A stretch of 64,000 bases of DNA from Chloranthus sessilifolius. Lineage: Eukaryota; Streptophyta; Magnoliopsida; Chloranthales; Chloranthaceae. The notes beneath the pieces are model-generated. The model ran no database searches, was not told where the DNA came from, and was given only the letters and a program-made list of their open reading frames with translations. Location: contig CM037593.1 in NCBI GenBank assembly GCA_021018995.1, forward strand, positions 43,599,810-43,663,809, in the 5' to 3' direction. Shown here piece by piece: positions 1-11,333 of the stretch. Each line of letters opens with the position of its first letter. Positions within the stretch are counted from its first letter, which is position 1. Both the position numbers and the translations under genes were made by a program.

Positions 1-1
1 C

Positions 2-739
2 TTGCTCAAGAAATATTTTGTGACCCATAGGATTGCTACTCCCTACCACCCACAAACAAGTGGGCAAGTTGAAATTTCCAATAGCGAGATCAAGCACATC
101 CTTGAGAAAATAGTAAGGACTGACAGGAGAGATTGGGCTGATAAGCTCAATGATGCACTGTGGGCTTATAGCACTGCCCATAAAACTCCCATTGGAATGT
201 CCCCATTCAGACTGGTCTATGGCAAGGCTTGCCATCTCCCAGTAGAGTTAGAACACAAGGCCTATTGGGCCATTAAAAACTTAAATATGAACCTAACTTC
301 TGTTGGTCATCACAGGTCCCTGCAGCTATATGAATTGGACGAGCTGAGGATGGATGCCTACGCTAATGCCAGGATCTACAAGGAACGGTCCAAAGCTTTC
401 TTTGACAAGGGCTTACTGAGAAAAAGCTTTGTACCTGGTGGCAAGGTTTGGTTATTTAACTCAAAACTAAAATTCTTTCCTGGCAAACAAAAATTCCGAT
501 GGGAAGGTCCCTATATTGTCTTAAATGTGTCCCCATCTGGTGTCGTGGAAGTCAAGGATCCCCAATCTGGGAGGACCTTGAAAGTGAATGGTCAGAGGCT
601 TAAGCCTTGTCTCGAAAAACCGGCCGACCTTATGAACACTATTCATTTTCAAGGGACCCTTTCATCTACCTGGCCTACAGTTGTGTCCATGTTGTACTAT
701 ACTACTTTTGTTTCTTCAATAGTTTTTAGGAAATTGTAG
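2..739 (+). pseudogene. A1 integrase, C-terminal part (3' end of pol)
   Basis: The window opens inside the integrase core, just before the HPQTSGQVE stretch that holds the catalytic glutamate of the D,D-35-E triad. The C-terminal region follows, with [16 protein letters not shown] and a WEGPYIV motif (the GPF/Y-like module, about residues 150-175). Compared with A2 and A3 this copy is open throughout. However, the usual stop after SST (TGA in A2 and A3) reads TGG here, so the frame runs about 23 codons into non-coding sequence and ends at 739. Integrase inserts the cDNA into host DNA. The N-terminal zinc domain and first aspartates lie outside the window. Confidence 0.85.
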
Positions 740-1280
740 TGTCTCGATGGAGTCTGGGTCTGTTGGGTTTGATAGAGTTTATGTGGGGTTGGTATGATTT
801 CTTCTTCTTCTGCGATTTGCTAATTTTTGAATTGAATGCATACTGTTTGAATATTTTTGATGAGTATGCTGCACTGCATGAATTGCTCCCTGTTTGGTAC
901 TAAGCCCTCGCGCATTCCAAATTGAGATTTGGGAAGCTCTCACGCAATTCACATATAGTATTTATTACACCATCGCGAGCTTCAACAAATGCTGCAGAGC
1001 ATCTCGCGCACTGCAAGCTGCAACATTCATCATCACGAGATTCCGTTCCTATCTCACGATCCCCATGCTCAGCTGCGCGAGTCACATGCATTTGTCATTT
1101 CCCACGCTGATTGTTGTAACTTATCACTTCCCAACTCACTCTCAATTAATTGCGGCAACTTGGATGTTATTACACCGATTCATCTTCCACCATCCTCATC
1201 TTTAAATACATAGGGTGCCCCTTTCATATTCATCTCATCCTTTCTCCTCTCACCCTAGCGGTCCTTCGCTAGCCCTAACA
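740..1280 (+). promoter_or_regulatory. A1 post-pol word array and putative internal promoter
   Basis: No gene. Bases 740-890 show nothing recognisable. Between about 903 and 1085 lie seven or more copies of a CG-rich word, such as CTCGCGCA, CTCACGCA, ATCGCGAG and GCGCGAG, spaced 20-30 bases apart. The same words form the array in the LTR. A TATA-like TTTAAATACA follows at 1201-1210, then a CT-rich leader (TTTCTCCTCTCACCCTAG) and the ATG at 1281. The order enhancer-like array, TATA, pyrimidine-rich leader and ORF looks like a separate transcription unit. That function is inferred. Confidence 0.5.
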
Positions 1281-1529
1281 ATGGCAGATGACAAGCCTAA
1301 TGCTCTGCATAACAAATTTTATCCGATGTGGTTGGAACCGCCCCCACCTAAAGAGCCGGACCCCCTACAATTCCTCTAAGATGAATACGCAGAGGTTCAA
1401 CAGATCCTGGCTAAGGAGGAGAAGGACAAGCACCAGCAAAAGAAGAAACAACGAAAGATAGAACCATCCCCATCCCCTGCCCCCTCCATTCAACCCTTCT
1501 CACCACCTTCTCAGCCCCCACATCCTTGA
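1281..1529 (+). pseudogene. A1 accessory ORF after pol, interrupted
   Basis: This is the damaged copy of the 82-residue ORF that is intact in A3 at 22301-22549. It begins MADDKPNAL; a TAA at 1377-1379 replaces the tryptophan codon of A3 after about 32 residues. The rest stays in frame to the TGA at 1527-1529. The protein is acidic and proline-rich at its start (PPPPKEPDP), then has a lysine cluster (KKKQRK), and ends proline-rich. I recognise no domain. Its place after integrase is where Athila-type elements often carry extra ORFs. Confidence 0.5.
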
Positions 1530-3364
1530 TCCCTCTCTCCTTTCTTCTTTGGAGTTTTATTTTTGTAATCTTTTAGTATTAATGAAATTTTCTTTTCCTG
1601 TTATTTTGTCAAGTTCTCTGTTTTTGGTTGTTTTCATTCTTGCTATTTTCTTTTCTCTGACCATAAATTTGCTGCACACCCACCTTTGAACCAGTGAGGA
1701 CACTGCTCCTCATAGGTTTGGGCGTGTGGTAGGCAGATCCTGGCAATGGAATAGTTAACCTAAGTGCAGCAGAATCATGTGAGTAAGATGGAAATGGGTC
1801 ATGTTCACTGGAGAATCAGAAAAATAATGAAATTTAAAAATTTTTCCAGACTTTAGGCATTACAAACTTTTAAATTTTCACATTTCCATGATGGGATCAC
1901 CAAGGAAACTCACTTGTATCAGCACTTAGTGAATCATTAGAGAGAGAAAAAGGTAAGGACATACTTAAGAATTCAAAGGAAGACCATAACCAGTGAGATT
2001 TGGGCCTATACAAAAAAATTTTCTTTGAGGAGTGACTAAGCAATTTCTTCTAGCTCTAAGGACTGGCTGAGTCATTGTGCTCACTAGAAGTTAGGCAACT
2101 CCAAGTTGAAACAACTGACAGCACTCATGAGACTTAGGAAAGGATCAAGGCCTTCTCTTGGACAGTTTGAGCCTAAATAGACCAACCTTAAGCAACTGCC
2201 CTTGTCCATACCGCCTTTGAGCTTTAAATCCTAAATTTCCTCAAAATGCACCTGAGTACTTGCACCTGAACCTATGAACCTGATTCAGCCTACCCTCACT
2301 TTGAGAATTTAGAAGGTAAAGAAGAAAGAGTTGAAGATGGACTAGCGATGGTCAACACTAGGTGAATGGAGAAAAAGTATCTCAAAATTCTGGCAGTATG
2401 GTAACTGAGAAAACGGTGGCATTTTAGAAAAGCAAAAACAAAATAAAAAGAAGAAAAATGCATAAAAAAGAAACAAAAACAATAATGAAGAGGAGTAAGA
2501 GAGGAGTCAAGAGGGAACTTTCATTGGGAAAATCGAAATCAAGAAGAGAAACTGATCACTTCAAATCTGAAAACCTCAATGAAGATGAAAGGAGCTGAAT
2601 TAAAGAAGGTGAAGTCATGAATCACCTCCTTCACCTACTGATTTCTCAATTTTGAACCCCTTTTCAACCTTCCATTCTTTTTAACCCCACTCTATAAGCC
2701 ACATTATAGCCCAGTTAAAATCCTTTGAGATCCAGAGTTGAATGAGCTATCATGTGGAGACAGAGAGTTGTTCAATCTATGGTGAGGATCTATCAATGAT
2801 GCCAGAACTTCAGAGCTATGCCAATGCTCATGCTTACAGACCCATTTGGGGGATGTAACTGCTCTTGAGCTTGAGAGAAAATGAAACCCCTCAACAATTC
2901 TTTATGAGAGTATGCCCTGGAGAGTTTTGGGTCTGATCTTGAATGCATTTGGTGTGACTTATAACCTAATTTTTGATCTAGTGATGAGCTCAATGTTCAC
3001 ACACCTGTGTAGTGTCTCTGGTGTAAACTGATTGGAAATGCTGTGCTTTCATGAGAAGCTTATACTGTTTAAATTTCTGTGTAGCCAAGGTGACTGAATT
3101 TCTTATATTCTTACTGATTTAAGGGTGAACTAACTCTGTTTCTTGACTGCTCACTTGACAATAATGCACTTTTGTTAACTGTCTCATTGAGAAGTTTGTG
3201 GGTGTCTTCACTGAAAACCCTCAGGAGACTTCACTCCACTAGGGATCACCTAGGGGTTATAAAGGCTAGGTACATGCGTTAAATGTATCCGTGCTTCCTA
3301 CAAAAGTGGCATTTAATTTTTGTAGTGATTTTTGTGTAGCTTTGCTAAGGGATTAGCAAAGATT
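1530..3364 (+). other. A1 non-coding 3' internal region with an internal polypurine tract
   Basis: No convincing gene. After the accessory ORF comes T-rich sequence containing AATGAAA, a possible poly(A) region. At 1714-1729 sits AGGTTTGGGCGTGTGG, which is nearly the polypurine tract used at the LTR edge and is preceded by AGTGAGGACACTGCTCCTC, a motif typical of Athila elements. Bases 2360-2600 are A-rich and could encode a very basic peptide, but it is interrupted by a TAG here and lacks a good start. The rest is unique to the family and also present in A2 and A3. Confidence 0.6.
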
Positions 3365-3377
3365 AGGTTTAGGGGTG
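3365..3377 (+). other. Polypurine tract of A1
   Basis: AGGTTTAGGGGTG lies directly before the TGTT that opens LTR1. It primes plus-strand DNA synthesis. In A2 and A3 the tract has five G in a row; here one G is an A. Confidence 0.7.
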
Positions 3378-4274
3378 TGTTAAGACCTGAAAAGTACCAC
3401 CTTTCACCCCTTAACTTAACCTGTGATTAGACCCTTAGCCCTTTAATAAATATTTGTTAAGCTATTTTTGTAGGTAATAAACAGTAGTGCAATAAGGCCA
3501 TAAATCCTGCTAAGGAGCCTGTTTTGACCCCAGAAGTCCCTCAGAAGAATGAGCCATGAATCCAGACCTGAGGTAAGCCTCACACAGCTGACAAAGCTCC
3601 AAAGGATTCAGGAATTTAGGCTTTGCGCAGTCCTCACTACGTTCCCCAAGACTTCACAATAACTTCTCGCGCAGTTGAGTGACAGACTAGCTTCAAAATC
3701 CTACCTTGTGCAGCTGCCGCGCAGTAGCCGTAAGATGCAAATGTCAAAGGAGCTGTCACGCAGTTCAGAAATACCTCAAAGCTATCGTGAGGATTCTCGT
3801 GAAGATCTATCAAGAGAACCTCTCGCGCAGTCTAAAAACTATCAAAGCCTCCCGAGGATCCTCGTGAAGTTCCATTAAGAAGTGAACTTGCTTCACGCCG
3901 TCAGAAGAGCACCTTAAGTGGCCGTGAGTTAGCCTCGCGAAGATCAATTGTGAAATAGAATGCTCGCGCAGTTCCCGCGCTATTCACAAGTAGCAATCCA
4001 ACTTCGTGAAGCTCAATCCAACGAGAGCGCACCAACCTCGCGACAGCTGAAGCTTTAGAGTTAAACTCAACCACGCGAAGAATAGAGCTACCACGCGACG
4101 AGTCTGGGAAATGATGGCTACCTAGAGAAGCTCTGAACTTTAACCTTCCATCGCTTCAGCAGAGGACTTTATGGGAATTTCCAAGGATTAGGGCACCCAC
4201 TCCCACACACGAATCTCCGTGCACGCGGCTCGAGGCATTTAAGGATCATTAATAGGAATCATGGCATCGCTAAA

Positions 4275-4322
4275 ATTAGGGTTTCCTAACCCTAATGTGC
4301 CGCCACACCACCGCTATATAAA
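4275..4322 (+). promoter_or_regulatory. LTR1 core promoter: inverted telo-box and TATA box
   Basis: ATTAGGGTT (4275-4283) and AACCCTAAT (4288-4296) form a perfect 9-bp inverted repeat around a 4-base spacer. Each half is a plant telo-box core. CTATATAAA follows at 4314-4322. Transcription of the element should start about 30 bases downstream. Confidence 0.7.
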
Positions 4323-4818
4323 CCCAAACTTTGTTTAGGTTGAAGAACCCAGACTTTATCCCTGATATGGGATCTGAGATCATTTTCTTTACTGTTCTTC
4401 TGTAGTTGTAAGTAGTTTTCTTTTTTTCTTTTTCTTTCTCTCCATAGTCTAGCACTTGCTGGCTATGCCTTTGTATGTATTTTTGGAACTAGTTTAATGG
4501 ATGTTTTGTAATAGGATATGTACTTTTATGGGATGTGTGTGAATGAGAGTTGCTTTGTGCAAGGCTGCTGCCTTGTGATCTACCATTACTTTGGCTGTGA
4601 TTCAAAGCATTGGAGGACTAATTCTAAGGATCCATTCTGATCCAAGTGACCTGTGTGTCTGGGCTATCATGGTCCAATACAGCCTTAGCCCCACCACAGG
4701 ACCCACTAGATCTGAAATCCCCATGGGAGCCTGAGCTGGTAGCCTTGTGACCATGGTGGTGGCAGCAATATTACTGTTCTATTTTGGACTCTATGAGGAG
4801 GATAGCCTCTGGGATAGT

Positions 4819-4840
4819 CTGTGACCATTCAAGTGGACAG
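4819..4840 (+). other. LTR1 hairpin motif, first copy
   Basis: CTGT-GA-CCA, a six-base loop TTCAAG, then TGG-ACAG: a seven-pair stem with a two-base bulge. The perfect palindrome AGGCTATAGCCT overlaps its end (4839-4850). Confidence 0.5.
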
Positions 4841-5248
4841 GCTATAGCCTTAGGGTGAAGCCAATCCATAGGATCCAAGACGGATTCTTCTTCTCTGCAC
4901 ATGTGCTTGTAGCCTTGTGGGAGATTGTACAAAGGTAGACTCCCATATATTTGTATAGACCCGTCATCAGATGTTAGATCTGATCTGGTTATAGAGATTG
5001 TAGGCTTGTGACTGGACCATTGTCGTCCCACTCAAGCAATGGACAACTAGATCGAAGGTTGTACTCAATCCCTTACTAGTTCTATGTGTCTGGGTTAACA
5101 TGGTCCTATACAGCCCCAGCCCCACACATAGAGCTTTAGAGGTTGAGGTTCCTATGGATTCATGAGCTTGCAACCTGGATGAAGTAATGCCTATAATGAT
5201 TAACTTGTTTTAACCCGTCTCTGGACTGTGGTTCCCCTATGGGATAGT

Positions 5249-5270
5249 CTGTGACCATTTGAGTGGACAG
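5249..5270 (+). other. LTR1 hairpin motif, second copy
   Basis: The same stem as at 4819, with loop TTTGAG, 430 bases downstream. It is followed by a decayed form of the palindrome (AGGTTATAGC). Confidence 0.5.
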
Positions 5271-5376
5271 GTTATAGCGTCAGTTGTGCTGATTCCATCC
5301 CCTATTTTACTTTGATTTTAAATTGCTTATACCACCAACAAATAATGTAAGCACACTGGGAGTTGCAACAAGTTTT

Positions 5377-5394
5377 TGGCGCCATTGCCGAGGA
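5377..5394 (+). other. Primer-binding site of A2 (tRNA-Asp type)
   Basis: TGGCGCCATTGCCGAGGA differs at two positions from the A3 site TGGCGCCGTTGCCGGGGA, which is complementary to the 3' end of plant tRNA-Asp as I recall it. This primer is usual for Athila elements. Confidence 0.8.
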
Positions 5395-5852
5395 TAAGAT
5401 GATCTATTAGTAGACCCTTAGTTTTTGTATTTTTAGTATTCTTTGTAGCTGTGAATAATTGATACTGCTGATGTAATTTTGAATCTTTCTTTCAGATCTA
5501 GACAGTAACAGAGAAGGACAGTGGACTGCATTTGGAGATTAGCTACCTCTGTTTGCAATTCTCTAACCTTTAAAACTCAGTCTAGTTTCTTTGAAAATTC
5601 CATAGCAGTTATTTAGTATAGTTGTAAATTTATGTTTTCTTAAAATAGTTGTAAATTTGTTAGAAAATTCTTTGAGTCAAGTACAATGTGCCTGCAAGGA
5701 GTTGTCCCTTCTGGTGGTGTGTTTGTATGCTAGGTAGGAGATCTCTTAGTCCTACTTTAGAGCCTTTCAACCTTGAGCTAGAAAGGGGTAGAAGACTTAG
5801 AAGGAACAGGCACACCACAGTTGAGCCCTCAATTGAATCTGAGACAGTAGTC
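5395..5852 (+). other. A2 untranslated leader
   Basis: No gene. The leader between primer site and gag holds a splice-acceptor-like TCTTTCTTTCAG near 5486 that is present in all copies. The gag frame is open upstream to 5688, but the ATG at 5853 matches the start used in K (ATGGGTGA...), so it is preferred. Confidence 0.55.
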
Positions 5853-7718
5853 ATGGGTGAAGAACAACCCAGAACTCTCAAGGAGTTGAATGCTCCAGAT
5901 GACTATAACTCTCCATTTAGCATTCAATTCCTTGATGTTCAGGGGAATTATGAAATTAAAACTTCAATCATCCAGATGCTGCCCTCTTTCCATGGGCTTA
6001 GCAAGGAAGACCCTTATAAGCACATTGACCAGTTCTTGGCCTTATGCACCACATTCAATATTGCTGGTTTGGGACCAGAGGCCACAAGACTCAGGCTCTT
6101 TCCCTTCTCTCTGAAGGATAGGGCTAGTACCTAGTTGGCTACTCTTCCCAACAATGGCATCACTTCGTGGAAAGACCTACAGACCAAGTTCCTGACAATG
6201 TTCTTCCCTGAGACCAAAACTAGCCAGTTGAGGAAGGCAATTCTTGCTTTTGCCCAATCCCCAACTGAGGATTTTAATCAAGCCTGGGATAGGTTTAAGG
6301 AAATGCTCAAACAATGCCCCCACCACAAGATCCCAGACTGGCAACTTGTACAAAGCTTCTATAATGGGATTGATCAGAAAAATAGAGATATGGTTGATGC
6401 CTCTTGTGGTGGAACCTACATGCACAAGACTGCTGAAGAGGTATGGGAATTGTTTGAAGTAATCAGTGAAAATGCTTTTCAAAAGCTATCCCTGGCAAGG
6501 ACTAGTCAGGAGTCTGTGTCAAAAGTGGGGCCTGCTGCATTGTCAAGAGGAAGAGTTTATGAGGTGTCTCGGAATAATGACCTACAGCTGTAGATGGCAA
6601 ACCTCTCAGAGAAGTTTGACAAATTACTGACTGTGATGCAACCCAGAAGGGCTGCCCAAGTGGTGGAGGCATGTCTGATATGCCAGTCCCCACAACACAC
6701 AGTAGAGGAATGTCCATCTGCAGGGCAATATCCTGAATTGGTATTGGAACATACTACTGTTGCGCAATCTTTTGGCCAGCAACAATCTGGTGGCTACAAC
6801 AGACAGCCATTTGGATACTAGCACCAAAATGCTGGTTACCAATGGAGAGACCACCCAAATCTGAGGTGGAGAAAAGAAAATTGTATGCAGCCCCAAATGT
6901 TGGCCTTACCCCAAAGGCCACAGCAACAGTTCAATCAGGGATATGCCCCTAGGTCTAATTTCCAACACCAGCACCAGCCCCATCAGCAACAAAATCAATT
7001 GGTCTTACCCCCATCTCAACCCAGAAATACTTCTTTCGAGGACCAGGTCTTGATTTCACTGCAGAACCTAGGGTCCGTGGCTCAGACTGTGAATTCTCAT
7101 GGTAAAAGAATAAAGAAGATGGAAGAGCAGATAAGCAAAATTTCAAATGCCTTGGCTAGGAAAGATGAAGGGAGGTTACCCTGCCAGCCGGTTGCTAAGC
7201 CCAAGGGTCAGTTTTTAATTGAAGAAGCTTCCTCAAGTTTTGAGGGAACCAATGCTGTCACTACCCGAAGGTTTGATAGGCTGATTGACAACCAGGTGGG
7301 TAACAGACCAGCAGAGGTCATTTCCACAGATTATTCGAATGAGTGGTATGGGGATGTTGTTGGAACACAGAGCCAAGAATTGCCTACCACCCTGCAGCAG
7401 GAGAAAAATAAAGAAGCTATAGTTGAGCCTCAGCAAGAAGAAAAACAAGAAAAAAGAAAAAAACAGAAGTTTGGTCATGGGCTAGCAGCTAAGGAACCAA
7501 CAGTACCTCAGCTGCCATTTCCTCAAGCTTTGGGTGGTCCTGTCCCTTTTAAGAAGGGGAAAGCCCAGATGGAGGAAATGATGGAGACCTTCAAGCAGGT
7601 GAAAATCAATTTGCCCCTGCTTGAGGTAATTAAACAAGTCCCAGCCTATGCAAAGTTCCTGAAAGACCTCTGTACCCAAAAGAGAAAAGCTCGAGGCCAT
7701 GTGTCCAAAAAAGTCTGA
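5853..7718 (+). pseudogene. gag: A2 gag polyprotein, interrupted by in-frame stops
   Basis: Gag forms the virus-like particle that packages element RNA. The start is the ATG at 5853. Residues 30-190 are a retrotransposon Gag core (motifs GLSKEDPY, LFPFSLKDRA, FFPETKTSQL, WDRFKEMLKQCP). A CCHC zinc knuckle (C-X2-C-X4-H-X4-C) lies at 6672-6713. A glutamine-rich linker (6885-7020), a short coiled-coil-like stretch and a lysine/glutamate-rich stretch follow. The frame is unbroken in phase to 7718 but has stops at 6132, 6591, 6819 and 7716. The first three are each one C-to-T change in a CAG site (on one strand or the other) relative to A3. Protease follows after an indel near 7720. Confidence 0.85.
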
Positions 7719-10060
7719 ATCGTCATGAATTCTGTATTTAACATATCAATGCATGAGAAGTTGCAATATCCAGGGATACCCACTATTCCCTGCATAATTG
7801 GAGACCATACAATCGGGAAGGCCCTTTTAGACCTTGGAGCCAGTGTTAACCTGCTGCCATACAGTGTAATCTGCAGCTAGGTTTGGGGGAGCTAAAACCT
7901 ACCCCCATTGTGCTAATGATGGCTAATAGATCTGAGAGGAGGCCTATGGGGATGATTGAGGATGTCTTGGTAGGGATAGAGAAATTCTTTTACCCTGCTG
8001 ACTTCCTAGTTTTGGACATGGGAAGCAGCAAAGGTACTAATCCCATACCTGTTATCTTGGGCAGGCCATTCTTGGCCACTGCAAATGCATGCGTTCAGTG
8101 CAGGTGTGGAGTTATGGAGGTAACTTTCGGACATATGAAAGTTGAGCTGAATGTGTACAACAGTGCAAAGTACCCTCAAGTGGACAATGAGGAGTGCTTT
8201 GCAGTGGATGTACCAGAAGAAATTGTGGATGAAGAATTGCCCACTCTGCTGGAGTGGGGCAACACTGTCAGGAATTTAGTTAAAGTTTGGGATATGGTGG
8301 AGGGAGAAAGCCCAGCTGTGATAACAAAAGACATGACCACATTGAAGTCTTCTGTGGGCTTAGTGCAACATTCCATTTGGAAACCTACATTGCTGCCTCT
8401 TCCTCCAACCACCAATGCACCCATTTTGCCATCCACCCAACAGGCCCCTGATCTGGAACTCAAGAAGCTTCCAGAAACATTAAAATATGCCTTCCTTGAG
8501 AAAGGTGATAAGCTTCCTCTGATTATCTCCTCCTCTCTTACCAATGAGTTGGAAGAGGAATTACTGACAATTTTGAGGAAGCACAAAAGGGCAATTGGTT
8601 GGACTATTGCAGATCTGGGAGGAATAGATGCATCAATCTGCATGCACAGGATTCATCTTGAGTAGGGATCACTACCCTCCAAGGAAATAAAGAGGAAGTT
8701 AAATCCTCACATGCAGGAAGTGGTCCTCAAGGAGATCATTAAATTGCTAGATGTGGGGGTGATTTACCCCATCTCTGATTCTAACTGGGTGGCACCTATC
8801 CAAGTGGTGCCCAAGAAATCTGGCATAACTGTTATTAAAACCGAATCTTGAGAGTTGAGCCCAGCCAGGGAGACCACTGGCTGGAGTGTTTGCATTGATT
8901 ATAGAAGGCTCAACTCTAAGACCAGAAAGGACCACTTCCCTCTCCCCTTCATTGATCAAATTTTGGACAAATTGGCAGGAAAAGGTTTTTATTGTTTTCT
9001 TGATGGGTACTCAGGGTACAACCTGATCCCTGTGTATCCTCAAGACCAAGAGAAAACCACTTTTACCTGTCCTTTTGGCACCTTTGCTTACAAATGGATG
9101 CCTTTTGGGCTATGTAATGCGCCAGCCACTTTTCAGAGGTGTATGTATGCCATATTCTTTGATATGATTGACAAGTTTTTGGAGATTTTTATGGATGATT
9201 TTTCTGTCTATGGGGACAGTTTTTGCCAATGTCTACAACACCTTAGCCTAGTTTTACAAAGATGTGAGGAGGCCAATTTGGTCTTAAGCTAGGAAAAGCG
9301 CCACTTCATGGTAACACAAGGCATTGTGTTGGGCCATGTAGTCTTTAAAGAAGGGCTTGAGGTAGACATGGCCAAAGTTGACCTCACTGCCAATCTGCCC
9401 CCTCCAAAAATAGTCAAACAAATTAGATCTTTCCTTTGGCATGCAGCATTCTACAGGAGGTTCATTAAGGACTTTAGCAAAATTGCTAAGCCATTGTGTC
9501 ACCTGCTCTGCCAGGATGTGCCTTTCGACTCCTCGACAGAATGTCAAAAGGCTTTTGAGACTTTGAAAGTCGCGCTCACGCACTACACTAGACATACCTC
9601 TTTAAATTAATGTGTAATGCATCAGATTTGGCAATAGGTGTTGTCTTGGGCCAAAGAAAGGATAAGCTGCCTGTGGTCATTGCTTATGTCAGCAAGTCAC
9701 TTGCTGAAGCTCAGCTGAATTATACCACAACTGAGAAAGAGCTTCTGGCAGTGGTGTATGCTGTTGACAAGTTCAGATCCTACCTACTAGGATCTAAAAC
9801 TGTAATCTTCACTGACCACTCAGCATTGAAGTACCTACTGTCAAAGAAAGATGATAAGCCCAGGCTGATTAGATTGATACTCCTACTACAGGAGTTTGAC
9901 ATCGAAATCAAGGACAAAAAGGGTATGGAAAATGTGGTGGCTGACCACTTGTCCAGAATTGTGTTGGAGAACTGTTTTGATGATCCTACAAATGATGCCT
10001 TCCCGGATGAGCAATTATTTGCAATCCAATCCTTGGTCCCCTGGTTTGCGCACATTGTGA
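7719..10060 (+). pseudogene. pol: A2 protease, reverse transcriptase and RNase H (pol), broken
   Basis: The aspartic protease active site DLGASVN begins at 7830, and family motifs LGLGELKP... and ILGRPFLATANA follow. Reverse transcriptase runs about 8690-9590, with CIDYRRLN, LDGYSGYN, CPFGTFAYKWMPFGLCNAP and catalytic FMDD at 9188-9199. RNase H starts near 9610 with DASD, then TEKE, TDHS and ADHLSR. The main frame from 7883 has stops at 8663, 8849 and 9290, and a frameshift lies near 9600, where LTR-like words replace the normal joint. There is also an indel near 7860-7885. All catalytic motifs are still visible, but no complete enzyme can be made. Confidence 0.85.
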
Positions 10061-11333
10061 ATTATCATGTTATAGGAAAGATTCCTGCCCACTGGACCAA
10101 AATGGACAAAGACCTATTTTTCTCACAGGTCAAATATTTTTTTTGGGAGGAACCTTGCCTATACAAGTACTATGCAGGCCAAATCATCCGAAGATGTGTT
10201 CCCGAAAGTGATGTCCCCAGTATTCTAGCCATGTGCCATGAAAATGCCTGTGGAGGCCACTTTAGCGGAAGAAAAATAGCTGACAAGGTCCTGCAGTGTG
10301 GGTTTTATTGGCCTTCTTTATTCAAAGATCCATATACACACTGCAAGGCATGTGAGAGATGTCAAAACTTAGGAGGCCTGTCCAAAAGAAATTCAATGCT
10401 TTTACAGCCCATCCTGGTTGTAGAACTGTTTGATGTATGGGGTATAGACTTCATGGATCCTTTTCCTCCTTCTAATGGTTACCATTTCATCTTAGTGGCA
10501 GTGGATTATGTTTCAAATGGGTAGAATACATTGCCAAAAAAACCAATGACAACCAGGTGGTCCTCAAATTTGTGAGGCAGAATATTTTCTCAAGATTTGG
10601 AACCCCTAGAACTATTATTAGTGATGGGGGTAGCCATTTCTGCAACAGGAATTTCGAAAGCTTGCTCAAGAAATATTCTGTGACCCATAGGATTGCTACT
10701 CCCTACCACCCTTAGACATGTGGGCAAGTTGAAATTTCCAATAGGGAGATTAAGCACATCCTTGAGAAAACAGTAAGGACTGACAGGAGAGATTAGGCTG
10801 ATAAGCTTAATGATGCACTGTGGGCTTATAGGACTGCCCATAAGACTCCCATTGGAATGTGCCCATTCAGACTGGTATATGGCAAGGCTTGCCATCTCCC
10901 AGTAGAGTTAGAACACAAGGCCTATTTGGCCATTAAAAACTTAAATATGAACCTAACTTCTGTTGGTCATCACAGGTCCCTGCAGCTATCTGAATTGGAC
11001 TAGCTGAGGATGGATGCCTAAGCCAATGCCAGGATCTACAAGGAACGGTCCAAAGCTTTCTTTGACAAGGGCTTACTGAGAAAAAGCTTTGTACCTGGTG
11101 GTAAGGTTTGGTTATTTAACTCAAAACTAAAATTCTTTCCTGGCAAACTAAAATTTTGATGGGAAGGTCCCTATATTGTCTTAAATGTGTCCCCATCTGG
11201 TGCCGTGGAAGTCAAGGATCCCCAATCTGGGAGGACCTTGAAAGTGAATGGTCAGAGGCTTAAGCCTTGTCTCAAAAAACCGGCCGACCTTATGAACACT
11301 ATTCATTTTCAAGGGACCCCTTCATCTACCTGA
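10061..11333 (+). pseudogene. A2 integrase, broken
   Basis: The N-terminal zinc-binding region shows as CHENACGGH ... CKACERCQ (about 10230-10370). The first catalytic aspartate is in WGIDFMDP (near 10445) and the second in SDGGSHF (near 10620). The glutamate region is in QVEISN near 10730. The frame from RNase H stays open to 10524, then shifts by one base (AAATGGGTAGAATAC, where A3 reads AAATGGGTAGAAGCC with an extra C before it). Later stops interrupt HPQTSGQ, the core and the C-terminal part. The normal final TGA is at 11331-11333. Confidence 0.8.

Larger units (their letters stand above)
3378..5370 (+). repeat. LTR1 of family A (3' LTR of A1, 5' LTR of A2)
   Basis: It begins TGTTAAGACC and ends GTTGCAACA, so the edges are TGTT/AACA. 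It is followed six bases later by the primer-binding site. In order it holds a CG-word array (about 3580-4120), an inverted telo-box (4275-4296), a TATA box (4314-4322), a T-rich stretch, and a region in which a unit of about 430 bases is imperfectly repeated (starting near 4645 and 5085, sharing words such as TGTGTCTGGG and GATAGTCTGTGACC). It is about 410 bases shorter than LTR2 and LTR3 because one block is missing at 5279/5281, between TATAGC and CAGTTGTGCTG. Confidence 0.9.

Noticed and set aside
4275-4296. Interstitial telomere repeat.
   Set aside because: There is only one unit in each direction, at a fixed place before TATA, so a promoter motif fits better than telomeric sequence.
8176-8643. 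A 155-codon minus-strand frame, repeated at 18549-19079.
   Set aside because: It is the reverse-strand shadow of the pol region between protease and reverse transcriptase.
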